14,198 bases of DNA from Dehalococcoidales bacterium (GTDB lineage Bacteria > Chloroflexota > Dehalococcoidia > Dehalococcoidales > UBA5627), in assembly GCA_012520835.1 (NCBI GenBank), contig JAAYNN010000120.1, positions 1 to 14,198 on the forward strand, written 5' to 3'. The notes beneath the pieces are model-generated. The model was not told the DNA's origin. It did no database searches and saw nothing but the letters and a program-made list of their open reading frames with translations. The stretch's first letter is position 1. Every line of letters begins with the position of its first letter. Positions 8,274 to 14,198 of the stretch are shown here, in pieces. Both the position numbers and the translations under genes were made by a program.

Positions 8274-8564
8274 TCAGAACGGGATGATTTCTACTTCCTG
8301 GCTGATGATTTCCACCTCGAAACGCCCGCTGCTGATAAAATTGATGATACTGGTGATGACTTCATCGGTATATTTCGAGTCGTTGCTGATAAAACAGATT
8401 CCCAGCGTGGCTATCTGCCAGAGGTCGTTATTCTCCACCTCTGCAATCGATACATTGTACTTGTTCTTAATAAGCGCGATAATCGGCTTAATCACCTGCC
8501 GCTTGCCCTTTAACGACATGCCCTCAGCCAGCTTGAGCTGCAGTTTACATACACCGACATTCAT
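8274..8564 (-). CDS. DUF503 family protein (YlxP-like)
   Basis: This is a small cytoplasmic protein of 96 residues. It shows the family pattern: an N-terminal beta strand (MNVGVCKLQLKL), then SLKGKRQVIKPI, a helix, and NVSIAEVENNDLWQIATLGI, ending in an acidic-hydrophobic strand. The SLKxKRxVixxi and VaEvexxdlwq.a.lgi patterns are the hallmarks of DUF503, known as YlxP in Firmicutes, where it often sits near infB and rbfA. Molecular function is not established. Here it is the first gene of a minus-strand operon and sits 5 nt ahead of the MrfA-type helicase. The promoter at 8591-8619 leaves a leader of only about 20 nt, and the ribosome site is weak. Confidence 0.88.
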   Translation of the reverse strand: MNVGVCKLQLKLAEGMSLKGKRQVIKPIIALIKNKYNVSIAEVENNDLWQIATLGICFISNDSKYTDEVITSIINFISSGRFEVEIISQEVEIIPF

Positions 8565-8590
8565 ACGATACTCTAATACCTGTTTATCCC

Positions 8591-8619
8591 AATATAAGTG
8601 ATTGAATAAACTTAGTCAA
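8591..8619 (-). promoter_or_regulatory. Promoter of the DUF503-helicase-lgt-ppa operon
   Basis: Read on the minus strand, -35 TTGACT (8619-8614) and -10 TATATT (8596-8591) are 17 nt apart. The start site would be near 8584, about 20 nt before the DUF503 ATG at 8564. Confidence 0.75.
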
Positions 8620-8773
8620 GACGATATAAAATTAAAAGTGTTATTCGATATATAGTGCCTGATGAATAGTATTTTAAATGTAATTAGCAATTGATTGGAC
8701 ACTATTACCGAATAGTAGCTTTGTAATTTAATAGATGTATAAGGTAAAAGGACATATTCCTATCCTAAAATAA

Positions 8774-8824
8774 TTAAATCATGGCCAGAGAACAGATATG
8801 TCAGTTCATCCAACCATGATTTAA
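8774..8824. repeat. Perfect 11-bp inverted repeat downstream of the membrane-protein pair
   Basis: TTAAATCATGG (8774-8784) and CCATGATTTAA (8814-8824) are exact reverse complements around a 29-nt spacer, which itself contains GAAC/GTTC. The element starts 22 nt after the stop of the minus-strand 98-residue gene. It could be that transcript's 3' hairpin, with an AT-rich but not T-only tail, or a protein-binding or cruciform site. Apart from it and the promoter at 8591-8619, the AT-rich 8565-8846 gap shows nothing I recognise. Confidence 0.6.
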
Positions 8825-8846
8825 CAGGTAACTTTATTATAATTTT

Positions 8847-9143
8847 TTACCCTTTTAAGACCCTTTTAATAACTCCTTTTGGATCACTGATTAATAGTAC
8901 CGCTATCCACACTAACAGGGCTATTAAAATTACTGAAATTCCAAGCAAAGTAGCATCCAAATTGATTTCTAAAAACTCTCCACCCTCCATCAAATACGCC
9001 ATCACATGATCAACAAGCCACATTAATGTCGCTCCCCAAAACATCAGGCTTAATAAACCCAGCTTATATTTGTCTTCCGGAGCCTTTACATACCATATCA
9101 GTGTCGTGATAATTGCTGCCAGAGCGGTCATTATGAGCCACAT
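8847..9143 (-). CDS. Small three-helix membrane protein of unknown function
   Basis: The 98-residue protein has three predicted membrane segments (about residues 2-19, 28-50 and 64-86). The short polar loops read APEDKYKLG (21-29) and MEGGEFLEINLD (52-63), and the C-terminal tail SDPKGVIKRVLKG is basic. The second helix holds the notable string MFWGATLMWLVDHV (34-47). There is no signal peptide cleavage site and no catalytic motif. The start overlaps the preceding stop codon by one base (TAATG) and has GGAGGTG upstream, so it is translationally coupled to the 132-residue gene. I do not recognise a named family with confidence. From memory, similar small membrane proteins occur as pairs in anaerobes, but I cannot verify this. 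The two proteins probably form one membrane complex. Confidence 0.85.
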   Translation of the reverse strand: MWLIMTALAAIITTLIWYVKAPEDKYKLGLLSLMFWGATLMWLVDHVMAYLMEGGEFLEINLDATLLGISVILIALLVWIAVLLISDPKGVIKRVLKG

Positions 9144-9541
9144 TATGCACCTCCGCTGTCAGGGCTGGCCTGTACCTTGGGCACATTTTTAACTTTTGTT
9201 TCGGCAATTATTACAATTATTCCCCAAATAATAGTGACAAAAACTGCCATGCCGACACCGAATGTTGCTATTTCCTGCAACATTGGTACAATATCTGCCG
9301 GATTCTCCATTGCTGTCAAGAAAGGAGGCCAGGGAACGATTTCTCCGTGCCACAAATGTTCAAATGCCAGCAGCACTACGCCGCCCCATAATAATTTATT
9401 TAACCAGCCCAGCTTGCGGCTCCAGCTTATTCCTGATTTTCCGACTGCTCCTTCACCAGCTAATTTTTCTTTCTTTTCTAAATTCTTCTGTATAACAGTG
9501 GTAACAATAGCCTGGGTCATCGGTGCCAAAAAACACGCCAT
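9143..9541 (-). CDS. Small membrane protein of unknown function, partner of the 98-residue protein
   Basis: This 132-residue protein has a hydrophobic N-terminus (MACFLAPMTQAIVTTVIQ) and a charged segment (19-47) containing SWSRKLGWLNK. A membrane helix follows at about 49-66, then the conserved-looking loop HLWHGEIVPWPPFLTAM (62-78), and a second helix at about 92-113. The hydrophilic tail is ASPDSGGA. The ATG at 9541 is preferred because GGAGG lies 6 nt upstream. A longer reading from TTG 9595 would add 18 residues but has no ribosome site at proper spacing. It is the first gene of a two-gene unit with a leader of about 140 nt. The family is not recognised. His, Trp and Pro in the loop suggest a structured extramembrane element, but no function can be assigned. 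Confidence 0.85.
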   Translation of the reverse strand: MACFLAPMTQAIVTTVIQKNLEKKEKLAGEGAVGKSGISWSRKLGWLNKLLWGGVVLLAFEHLWHGEIVPWPPFLTAMENPADIVPMLQEIATFGVGMAVFVTIIWGIIVIIAETKVKNVPKVQASPDSGGA

Positions 9542-9688
9542 GTCTTTCCTCCGAATAATAGTTAATAATGATTTTAGCCAGTTATAAATAATCAATCATC
9601 TTTTATATCGCTATTTTCACCTCCTGTTTGCATTTTATTGCATTCGTAAATAATTGTAACTCAGGCTGATCTATGTTCATCAGACCAG

Positions 9689-9717
9689 AGTATAGCATAG
9701 AATGTTTGCTATTACAA
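9689..9717 (-). promoter_or_regulatory. Candidate promoter of the two-gene membrane cassette
   Basis: On the minus strand, -35 TTGTAA (9717-9712) and -10 TATACT (9694-9689) have a 17-nt spacer. This predicts a leader of about 140 nt, which includes a 5-bp hairpin CTGAT/ATCAG around 9665-9682 and an unused AGGAGGTGA at 9625-9617. Confidence 0.5.
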
Positions 9718-9865
9718 TCTATATCAATTGCATATATTTGCACATAGCTTTGACAAATTTGATTGACCTTAATCCTTAACTAAAAAATTATAAATATACG
9801 CAGGCAAGGGCAAACATCGTGAGCCTAAACACCCGAATCACAGCAAAAGAAAAAGATATATTATA

Positions 9866-10075
9866 GAGCAATCCGTCCTGGCAGACCGCACCTTCTACTG
9901 GAAAAATCTGGAAAAACCAATCTGGTCGTTTATGCCGATCATGGTCTATGACATCCTCGAACGCGGGCTGAAAGGGATGCCGGGAATAGCCGGCATGGGA
10001 GACCTGCTGCCGCGCTTTGCCTTCGATGCCGATGTCCAGACAGTTATCAAGCGTTACAAAAAACCGTCCGCTTAA
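9866..10075 (+). pseudogene. Start-less C-terminal coding remnant of an unidentified gene
   Basis: One frame encodes 69 residues ending at TAA 10073-10075, including FYWKNLEKPIWSF, MVYDILERGLKGMPGIAGMG and DLLPRFAFDADVQTVIKRYK. Codons are GC-rich in the third position, like the real genes here and unlike the AT-rich sequence on both sides. There is no plausible start: the frame stays open back to 9794, but the extra residues are lysine-rich, low-complexity and unlike protein. The only internal ATGs would leave a fragment without a ribosome site. I read it as the surviving 3' end of a deleted gene. I do not recognise the parent family. A short functional protein starting at an internal ATG is less likely. 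Confidence 0.6.
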
Positions 10076-10121
10076 ATCGGTCAGGCAACTTTATACATGA
10101 AGCCGGTATCACGCTCTTAAA

Positions 10122-10151
10122 TTGACATAGTTCGTCAGCCGATTCTATAAT
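10122..10151 (+). promoter_or_regulatory. Promoter of ilvC
   Basis: Consensus -35 TTGACA (10122-10127) and consensus -10 TATAAT (10146-10151) are separated by 18 nt. Transcription should start near 10158, about 40 nt before the ATG at 10199, leaving little room for leader attenuation. Confidence 0.85.
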
Positions 10152-10198
10152 TATTATAGTAATTTTGCTTTTATTTAAAGGATAAGGAGATTTAGAAC

Positions 10199-11299
10199 AT
10201 GGCAATTATTAATTTTGGCGGAATTGACGAGGAAGTAGTAAAACGGGATGAATTCCCGCTCGAAAAAGCCCGCGAAGTATTGAAAAACGAGACTATCGCT
10301 ATTCTCGGCTACGGCACACAGAGCCCGGGGCAATCGTTGAATTTAAAGGATAACGGGATCAAGGTCATCATCGGACAATCGAAGCAATTCCCGGAAGACT
10401 GGGACAGGGCTGTTAACGATGGCTGGAAACCCGGCATTGACCTGTTTGAAATAGAGGAAGCCTGTGAAAAAGGCACCATCATCGAGGTGCTGGTAGCCGA
10501 TGCGGCACATAAACATATCTGGCCGACCATTAAAAAACACTTGAAACCCGGCAAGGCTGTTTATTTCTCGCACGGTTTTTCCATCGTTTATAAAGAACAG
10601 ACCGGCGTCATCCCTCCCAGGGACGTCGATGTAATTATGGTAGCTCCCAAGGGTTCGGGCACTTCACTGCGCCGCAACTTCCTTTCGGGCGAGGGCATCA
10701 ATGCCAGCTTCGCCGTTTACCAGGATTATACCGGAAGGGCTAAGGAACGCACACTGGCCATCGGTATCGGCATCGGCGCCGGCTATCTCTTCCCCACCAC
10801 CTTCGAAAAAGAGGTTTACAGCGATTTAGTCGGCGAACGCGGCGTCCTGATGGGTGCTTTAGCCGGCATCATGGAAGCACAGTACGATACTTTAAGAGCG
10901 CACGGACATTCCCCCAGCGAAGCTTTCAACGAAACTGTCGAAGAGCTGACCGAAAGCCTCATCCGGCTCGTTTCCGAAAACGGTATGGACTGGATGTACG
11001 CCAACTGTTCAGCTACCGCCCAGAGAGGCGCGCTGGACTGGAAGCCCAGGTTCAAGGCAGCGGTTATGCCGGTATTCAAAGACCTTTACGAGAAAGTTGC
11101 CGATGGCTCCGAAACGGCGCGTGTCATCAGCGCCTGCGGCGTCCCGGATTACAAGGCGCAACTGAGAAAAGAACTATCCGAAATGGGTAATTCCGAGATG
11201 TGGCAGGCCGGCAAGGCTACCCGCTCACTCAGGCCGCGCGAAAAAGCCAAGGCTAATTACGATACCGCCAGGGGCATCCAGGGCCGAAAAATCAACTAA
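10199..11299 (+). CDS. ilvC: Ketol-acid reductoisomerase (class I type, variant)
   Basis: This 366-residue enzyme catalyses the Mg2+- and NAD(P)H-dependent rearrangement and reduction of acetolactate or acetohydroxybutyrate in valine, leucine and isoleucine synthesis. Seen: a Rossmann fold with GYGTQSPGQSLNL (37-49), SHGF (124-127) and APKGSG (149-154). The C-terminal knotted domain has metal and substrate ligands D209 and E213 (SDLVGERGVL), E245, E249 and S271 (NCSATAQRGA). It is about 30 residues longer than common class I enzymes. It carries GTQSPGQ where most have GSQGHAQ, as in the group I recall from Bacteroidetes and mitochondria. The ATG has AAGGAG 9 nt upstream. No ilvB, ilvN, ilvD or leuA is adjacent, and a promoter and terminator flank it, so it is monocistronic. 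Confidence 0.95.
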   Translation: MAIINFGGIDEEVVKRDEFPLEKAREVLKNETIAILGYGTQSPGQSLNLKDNGIKVIIGQSKQFPEDWDRAVNDGWKPGIDLFEIEEACEKGTIIEVLVADAAHKHIWPTIKKHLKPGKAVYFSHGFSIVYKEQTGVIPPRDVDVIMVAPKGSGTSLRRNFLSGEGINASFAVYQDYTGRAKERTLAIGIGIGAGYLFPTTFEKEVYSDLVGERGVLMGALAGIMEAQYDTLRAHGHSPSEAFNETVEELTESLIRLVSENGMDWMYANCSATAQRGALDWKPRFKAAVMPVFKDLYEKVADGSETARVISACGVPDYKAQLRKELSEMGNSEMWQAGKATRSLRPREKAKANYDTARGIQGRKIN

Positions 11300-11324
11300 A
11301 CTGCAGTTAAGCTAAAAAGACTTG

Positions 11325-11357
11325 AATCCCCTTCCGGATTACCGGGAGGGGATTTTT
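11325..11357 (+). terminator. Rho-independent terminator after ilvC
   Basis: A 13-bp stem (11325-11337 with 11342-11354, containing one G-T pair) closes on the loop ATTA, followed by TTTTT. It is 25 nt after the ilvC stop. Its arms AATCCCCT/AGGGGATT recur in the terminator at 12680. Confidence 0.93.
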
Positions 11358-11516
11358 ACCTTACCGAACTTAATACCCGGACCGCAAGGTCATGAAAAAT
11401 TTATTTCTTTTCTGCTGCATGAAGGTATCTTTTTCCTGATACATGCGTTATAAGATATATACTGATGTAAAATTATGGTATCTTTTCATCAGGGCTATTA
11501 AGAAGGAGTATATGAT

Positions 11517-12653
11517 ATGAAAAAGATTCTGGCCATTTGTTTATCCCTTTTCCTGATAATTTCTGCCTTTTCCTGTTCCAGGGAATCCATCAAAGATGGG
11601 TCGGAAGACAGCTACAGTAAATATATCCCCCCGGTTATGACAACTACCGATTCCGGTTATTACCCGAATAGCACTGTCACTTATCCATCGGATGAGTATT
11701 TTGGCGGCGACGGTTCGATTACCTCAACCGTTATAGACCGCATGATTGTCAACAACGGAAACATGACGCTGATAGTACATGACATCCCCGATACTCTGGA
11801 TGAAATCAACCGGATTGCGCAGAGCTACCGGGGGTATGTGGTAAGCTCCAATAACTGGAAGAGCGGAGAACGCATCTACGGCTACATCAGCATACGCGTA
11901 CCCGCTCAACATTTCAGCGATGCCATGGACACCATCGCGCAACTGGCGGTCGAAGTCTCCGCCCGCAGCACATCTGCACAGGATGTAACCGAAGACTATA
12001 TAGACCTCACAGCCAGATTGTCCAACCTTGAGACAACCCGCGGGCAGCTTCTGGCCATCATGGCTGAAGCCAAGGAAATCGAAGACATACTGGCAATACA
12101 GATGCAATTAACCAGTATCGGGGAGCAAATAGAACAAATCAAGGGGCAGATGCAGTATCTCGAGCAGACCTCTTCTACTTCACTGATTACCGCTAACCTG
12201 GAGCAGGCTAAGCTGGAAGTCAAGTTTACTGCCGGCAGGATCAATGCCGAAACAGGCGACAAAATACAGTTTATTCCGGATGTTGTCGGCGGATTCGCCC
12301 CTTACAGCTATGTATGGGATTTCGGCGACGGCAAGACCAGCAACGAAGCCAATCCCAGACACGAATATAATAAACCGGGAAGCTACACCATCAGCCTTAC
12401 GGTAACCGATGACCGCGGCAATACCAAAATGCAGGCCCGCAACGACTATATCACCATTACACAGGGGGGATGGACCTTCAGCGGCGTCGTCAGCGGGGCA
12501 TGGGACGCCTTCCTGGCTTTCGGACGCGTGTTGATATCGATACTTGTCGGCATTGTCATCTTCAGCCCGGTCTGGCTGGTTATCGGACTGGTTATCTGGT
12601 ATGTCAGGAAACAGAGAAGAAAGGCAAAGCCAGCAAAAGAGAAGGCTAGCTGA
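11517..12653 (+). CDS. DUF4349 lipoprotein with an inserted PKD domain and C-terminal membrane anchor
   Basis: The 378-residue surface protein has a signal peptide (1-19) with a lipobox-like AFSC, so C20 is the probable lipidation site and a likely Lgt substrate. A low-complexity linker follows. A DUF4349 region (about 72-230) contains MIVNNGNMTLIV, GYISIRVPA, QDVTEDYIDLTARLSNL and a coiled-coil stretch from 165 to 217. A PKD-like beta domain (about 231-316) shows YVWDFGDG, NPRHEYNKPGSY and ISLTVTDDRG. A membrane helix (338-362) and a lysine-rich cytoplasmic tail end the protein. DUF4349 proteins normally go from the coiled coil almost directly to the membrane helix, so the PKD domain looks like an insertion. 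Start: AAGGAG 8 nt before the ATG. It is transcribed alone and followed by a terminator. Function is unknown; PKD domains usually bind polysaccharide or protein. Confidence 0.88.
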   Translation: MKKILAICLSLFLIISAFSCSRESIKDGSEDSYSKYIPPVMTTTDSGYYPNSTVTYPSDEYFGGDGSITSTVIDRMIVNNGNMTLIVHDIPDTLDEINRIAQSYRGYVVSSNNWKSGERIYGYISIRVPAQHFSDAMDTIAQLAVEVSARSTSAQDVTEDYIDLTARLSNLETTRGQLLAIMAEAKEIEDILAIQMQLTSIGEQIEQIKGQMQYLEQTSSTSLITANLEQAKLEVKFTAGRINAETGDKIQFIPDVVGGFAPYSYVWDFGDGKTSNEANPRHEYNKPGSYTISLTVTDDRGNTKMQARNDYITITQGGWTFSGVVSGAWDAFLAFGRVLISILVGIVIFSPVWLVIGLVIWYVRKQRRKAKPAKEKAS

Positions 12654-12679
12654 TATTAAACCAGACTAAGTGATAACTG

Positions 12680-12714
12680 AATCCCCTCCCGAGTATATTG
12701 AGAGGGGATTTTTT
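12680..12714 (+). terminator. Rho-independent terminator after the DUF4349 gene
   Basis: A perfect 9-bp stem (AATCCCCTC 12680-12688 with GAGGGGATT 12702-12710) is followed by a run of T. The 13-nt loop is long, but the position, 27 nt after the stop codon, supports termination. Confidence 0.85.
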
Positions 12715-12823
12715 ATTGCTTAAGTATCTTTAATCTCTCCCTCATCCCACAATAATAAACAATAAACCTTGCAAAATTCATCGATTATAATATTAGAACG
12801 TAAAATAAAAAGGAGAATTTAAT

Positions 12824-13126
12824 ATGAGATTATTTAGTAAAAAGACTTCGAACTCCATAAAACTTCGCGGGGTAAAATATCAATGGCAAATAGTAGAAGG
12901 TATTGTAGATACTACAAATGACTATATCAAGGTGGTCTATGATGATTTAGCACTACCATACGCATTGCTTGAACTGGGAAGTAAACGAAAGGTTATAGTT
13001 CAATATTTTTGTGGAGAAAGATTCTGGGAACTGGTTGTTCAAAAAGCCCTGAGAAAAATCAAGAGTGAAATTGCTTTCTATTTTTCAGAAAAAGCGAAAA
13101 CATTGTATGAAATTAATAATTTATAA
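12824..13126 (+). CDS. Hypothetical small protein, copy 1 of a tandem pair
   Basis: This is a soluble 100-residue protein with no signal peptide or membrane segment. After a basic N-terminus it reads YQWQIVEGIVDT (19-30), DYIKVVYDD (33-41) and RKVIVQYF (55-62), which suggest beta strands. A long C-terminal helix with Lys/Glu periodicity follows (66-93). The EGIV(D/N)T...YIKV.YDD pattern recurs in the next gene, so the two are likely diverged copies. The ATG has AAGGAG 8 nt upstream. A TATAAT at 12786-12791 may be the -10 of its promoter, but no matching -35 is clear. Codon use is more AT-rich than in ilvC or the DUF4349 gene, hinting at separate origin. No family or function is recognised. 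Confidence 0.8.
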   Translation: MRLFSKKTSNSIKLRGVKYQWQIVEGIVDTTNDYIKVVYDDLALPYALLELGSKRKVIVQYFCGERFWELVVQKALRKIKSEIAFYFSEKAKTLYEINNL

Positions 13127-13153
13127 TAATTTAAATGAGGAGGGTTAATAATA

Positions 13154-13504
13154 TTGCAAAAATATATATGTCAATGGAAAGAAGGGATTGTCAATACCGC
13201 ACACGAACACATCAGGATTTATTACGGGGATTTTGGCTCGAATGCAAAGTTAGTAGCATTCGTTTCACCGCCGGAAGACAATTGCTTTACAGTGCAATTT
13301 GTGGCTAGAGTAGAACCCGATGAAACTGAGATAAACAAGATAATAATAAACACGATAATAGATGAAACAAAAAAAGACCTCGATCATTTTTTGGTCGCAC
13401 ATCCAAGAGAAAAAGATGTCGGAGATACGCCGTGGGAATACATTGTTAATCGTGCACGTCACTCAATAGGAGAGCTGACCGTCGATTACGAGGAAAGAAT
13501 GTAA
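13154..13504 (+). CDS. Hypothetical small protein, copy 2 of a tandem pair
   Basis: The 116-residue soluble protein begins MQKYICQWKEGIVNTAHEHI, continues with RIYYGDFGSNAKLVAFVS and CFTVQFVARV, and then has helices (57-82 and 95-105) rich in charged residues. Its first 50 residues align with the upstream gene (EGIVNT with EGIVDT, IRIYYGD with IKVVYDD, FTVQF with VIVQY). It has a longer hydrophilic C-terminus. The TTG start at 13154 is chosen for the strong GAGGAGGG at 13136-13144 and the lack of a suitable ATG. It follows copy 1 by 27 nt and is presumably co-transcribed. No catalytic motif or named family is recognised. Confidence 0.8.
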   Translation: MQKYICQWKEGIVNTAHEHIRIYYGDFGSNAKLVAFVSPPEDNCFTVQFVARVEPDETEINKIIINTIIDETKKDLDHFLVAHPREKDVGDTPWEYIVNRARHSIGELTVDYEERM

Positions 13505-14007
13505 CCAACCGGATTTCTTTGTCTTAAAAGGATCAACAACCGATGCAAAGATAGGTGAAAAGATGTGCCTTGGGTATACGGTAGGCGCGACCTACTTTTA
13601 TGCAGCAGATTTTGCCTTCACGGATCAGCCAATAACTTGTCTTTGTGCTTCTGTGGTATAGTCCTTAATTCCTCTGAAAAAGAGTAGTCCCATACGCCCT
13701 TAAAGAATTTTGATGATTTTGAACAACTTTTCTCTGCTCGTCGTGTTATTCTAACAGTGTTGAATGTGCATACTCATTGCGTATGGGTTGAAGTTCAAGA
13801 CAATAACTTGCAAGTTCTACAATTATGCAAGCGTCTTTCTTGGCTTAGATGTCTTTAGCTATTGTGAGCATCGATGCAATAATCATTGACGGGAAAGCAT
13901 ACCGCCACTTGCATCTCATAAATATGAAATTAGATATAAACCCTGTTTTTCGCTGTAAGAATCTTCAATGTCAACGTTTTATTAAGAAATCATTTTCCCT
14001 AAGATAG
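13505..14007. other. AT-rich region without a convincing gene
   Basis: Two start-less open stretches on the plus strand (13506-13661, and 13688-13858 with LNVHTHCVWVEVQDNN) may be decayed coding sequence, but I recognise neither. A weak hairpin GTAGG-cgcga-CCTAC followed by TTTT (13581-13599) could end the tandem-pair transcript. No RNA gene or mobile element is recognised. Confidence 0.4.
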
Positions 14008-14045
14008 AAAAAACCGACTAATTTTCGCTTGAAAACAAATCGGCT
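14008..14045 (-). terminator. Minus-strand terminator for the gene at the right edge
   Basis: Read on the minus strand, AGCCGA pairs with TCGGTT (one G-T pair). Inside is a nested perfect 5-bp hairpin TTTTC-AAGC-GAAAA, and a run of T follows. It lies about 35 nt past the stop of the partial gene at 14081. Confidence 0.6.
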
Positions 14046-14080
14046 ATGGAATGGATATGTAGTTTTTAAAGTTATTTTCA

Positions 14081-14198
14081 TTATAGATTTTGGATAGGAA
14101 CACGTTGTCTTATTTTTGTTACAATTTTCGAATACAGATCAATGTTTAACCCTTCGGCAACTTCAAAACTTACAAACATACAGTATGGTATCGGCACT
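14081..14198 (-). CDS. C-terminal end of an unidentified gene entering from the right
   Basis: On the minus strand one frame is open from the right edge to TAA at 14083-14081, giving 38 residues: VPIPYCMFVSFEVAEGLNID, then LYSKIVTKIRQRVPIQNL. The other two frames are less protein-like, and a terminator-like hairpin follows at a normal distance. This supports a real gene whose main part is outside the window. The family is not recognised from so short a tail. Confidence 0.5.
   Translation of the reverse strand, partial: VPIPYCMFVSFEVAEGLNIDLYSKIVTKIRQRVPIQNL

Noticed and set aside
9542..9595. N-terminal extension of the 132-residue membrane protein from TTG 9595
   Set aside because: No ribosome site is at suitable spacing, while ATG 9541 has GGAGG 6 nt upstream.
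9592..9633. Possible 13-residue leader peptide on the minus strand (MQTGGENSDIKDD)
   Set aside because: No ribosome site precedes its ATG; kept only as part of the leader finding.
13581..13599. Hairpin GTAGG-cgcga-CCTAC with TTTT as terminator of the tandem pair
   Set aside because: The stem is only 5 bp and lies 77 nt after the stop codon, too weak to list as a firm terminator.
13563..13661. Small plus-strand reading frame of 32 residues starting MCLGYTVGATYF
   Set aside because: Weak ribosome site, no recognisable feature, and the same frame stays open upstream of the ATG, so it cannot be told from chance.
13689..13787. Inverted repeat CCCATACGC / GCGTATGGG, 81 nt apart
   Set aside because: A 9-bp match at this distance is expected about once by chance in this much sequence, and no element ends or target duplication accompany it.

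Overview
The window looks like chromosomal DNA from an anaerobic bacterium, possibly Chloroflexota (Dehalococcoidia-like). This rests only on general resemblance of the Lgt, IlvC and MrfA-type proteins, a GC-moderate coding style with AT-rich gaps, and frequent TTG starts. No rRNA, tRNA, CRISPR array or intact insertion sequence is visible.

Layout, left to right. (1) 1-3213, plus strand: the 3' end of a type I restriction specificity gene (hsdS) overlapping a complete hsdR, closed by a strong terminator. (2) 3214-4559: an intergenic stretch with a degenerate palindromic repeat, then a consensus promoter with a DtxR/MntR-like palindrome just past its expected start site, driving a CDF-family metal exporter. 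(3) 8564-4638, minus strand: a likely operon of a DUF503 (YlxP-like) protein, an MrfA-type helicase with a C-terminal cysteine cluster, prolipoprotein diacylglyceryl transferase (lgt) and inorganic pyrophosphatase (ppa). (4) 9541-8847, minus strand: two tightly coupled small membrane proteins of unknown function, followed by an 11-bp perfect inverted repeat. (5) 9866-10075: a start-less coding remnant. (6) 10199-11299: a stand-alone ilvC with its own promoter and terminator. (7) 11517-12653: a DUF4349 lipoprotein carrying an apparent inserted PKD domain. (8) 12824-13504: two adjacent small genes that appear to be diverged copies of one unnamed family. (9) 13505-14198: AT-rich sequence, then a minus-strand terminator and the C-terminal end of a gene entering from the right.

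Functional links are modest. The hsd genes are a DNA-defence locus, and the MrfA-type helicase suggests DNA repair. Lgt would lipidate exported proteins such as the DUF4349 lipoprotein. The rest are housekeeping or unassigned. I see no complete new multi-gene system. The best leads are the metalloregulator-like site in front of the CDF gene, the two-gene membrane cassette, the DUF4349-PKD fusion and the tandem paralogue pair.
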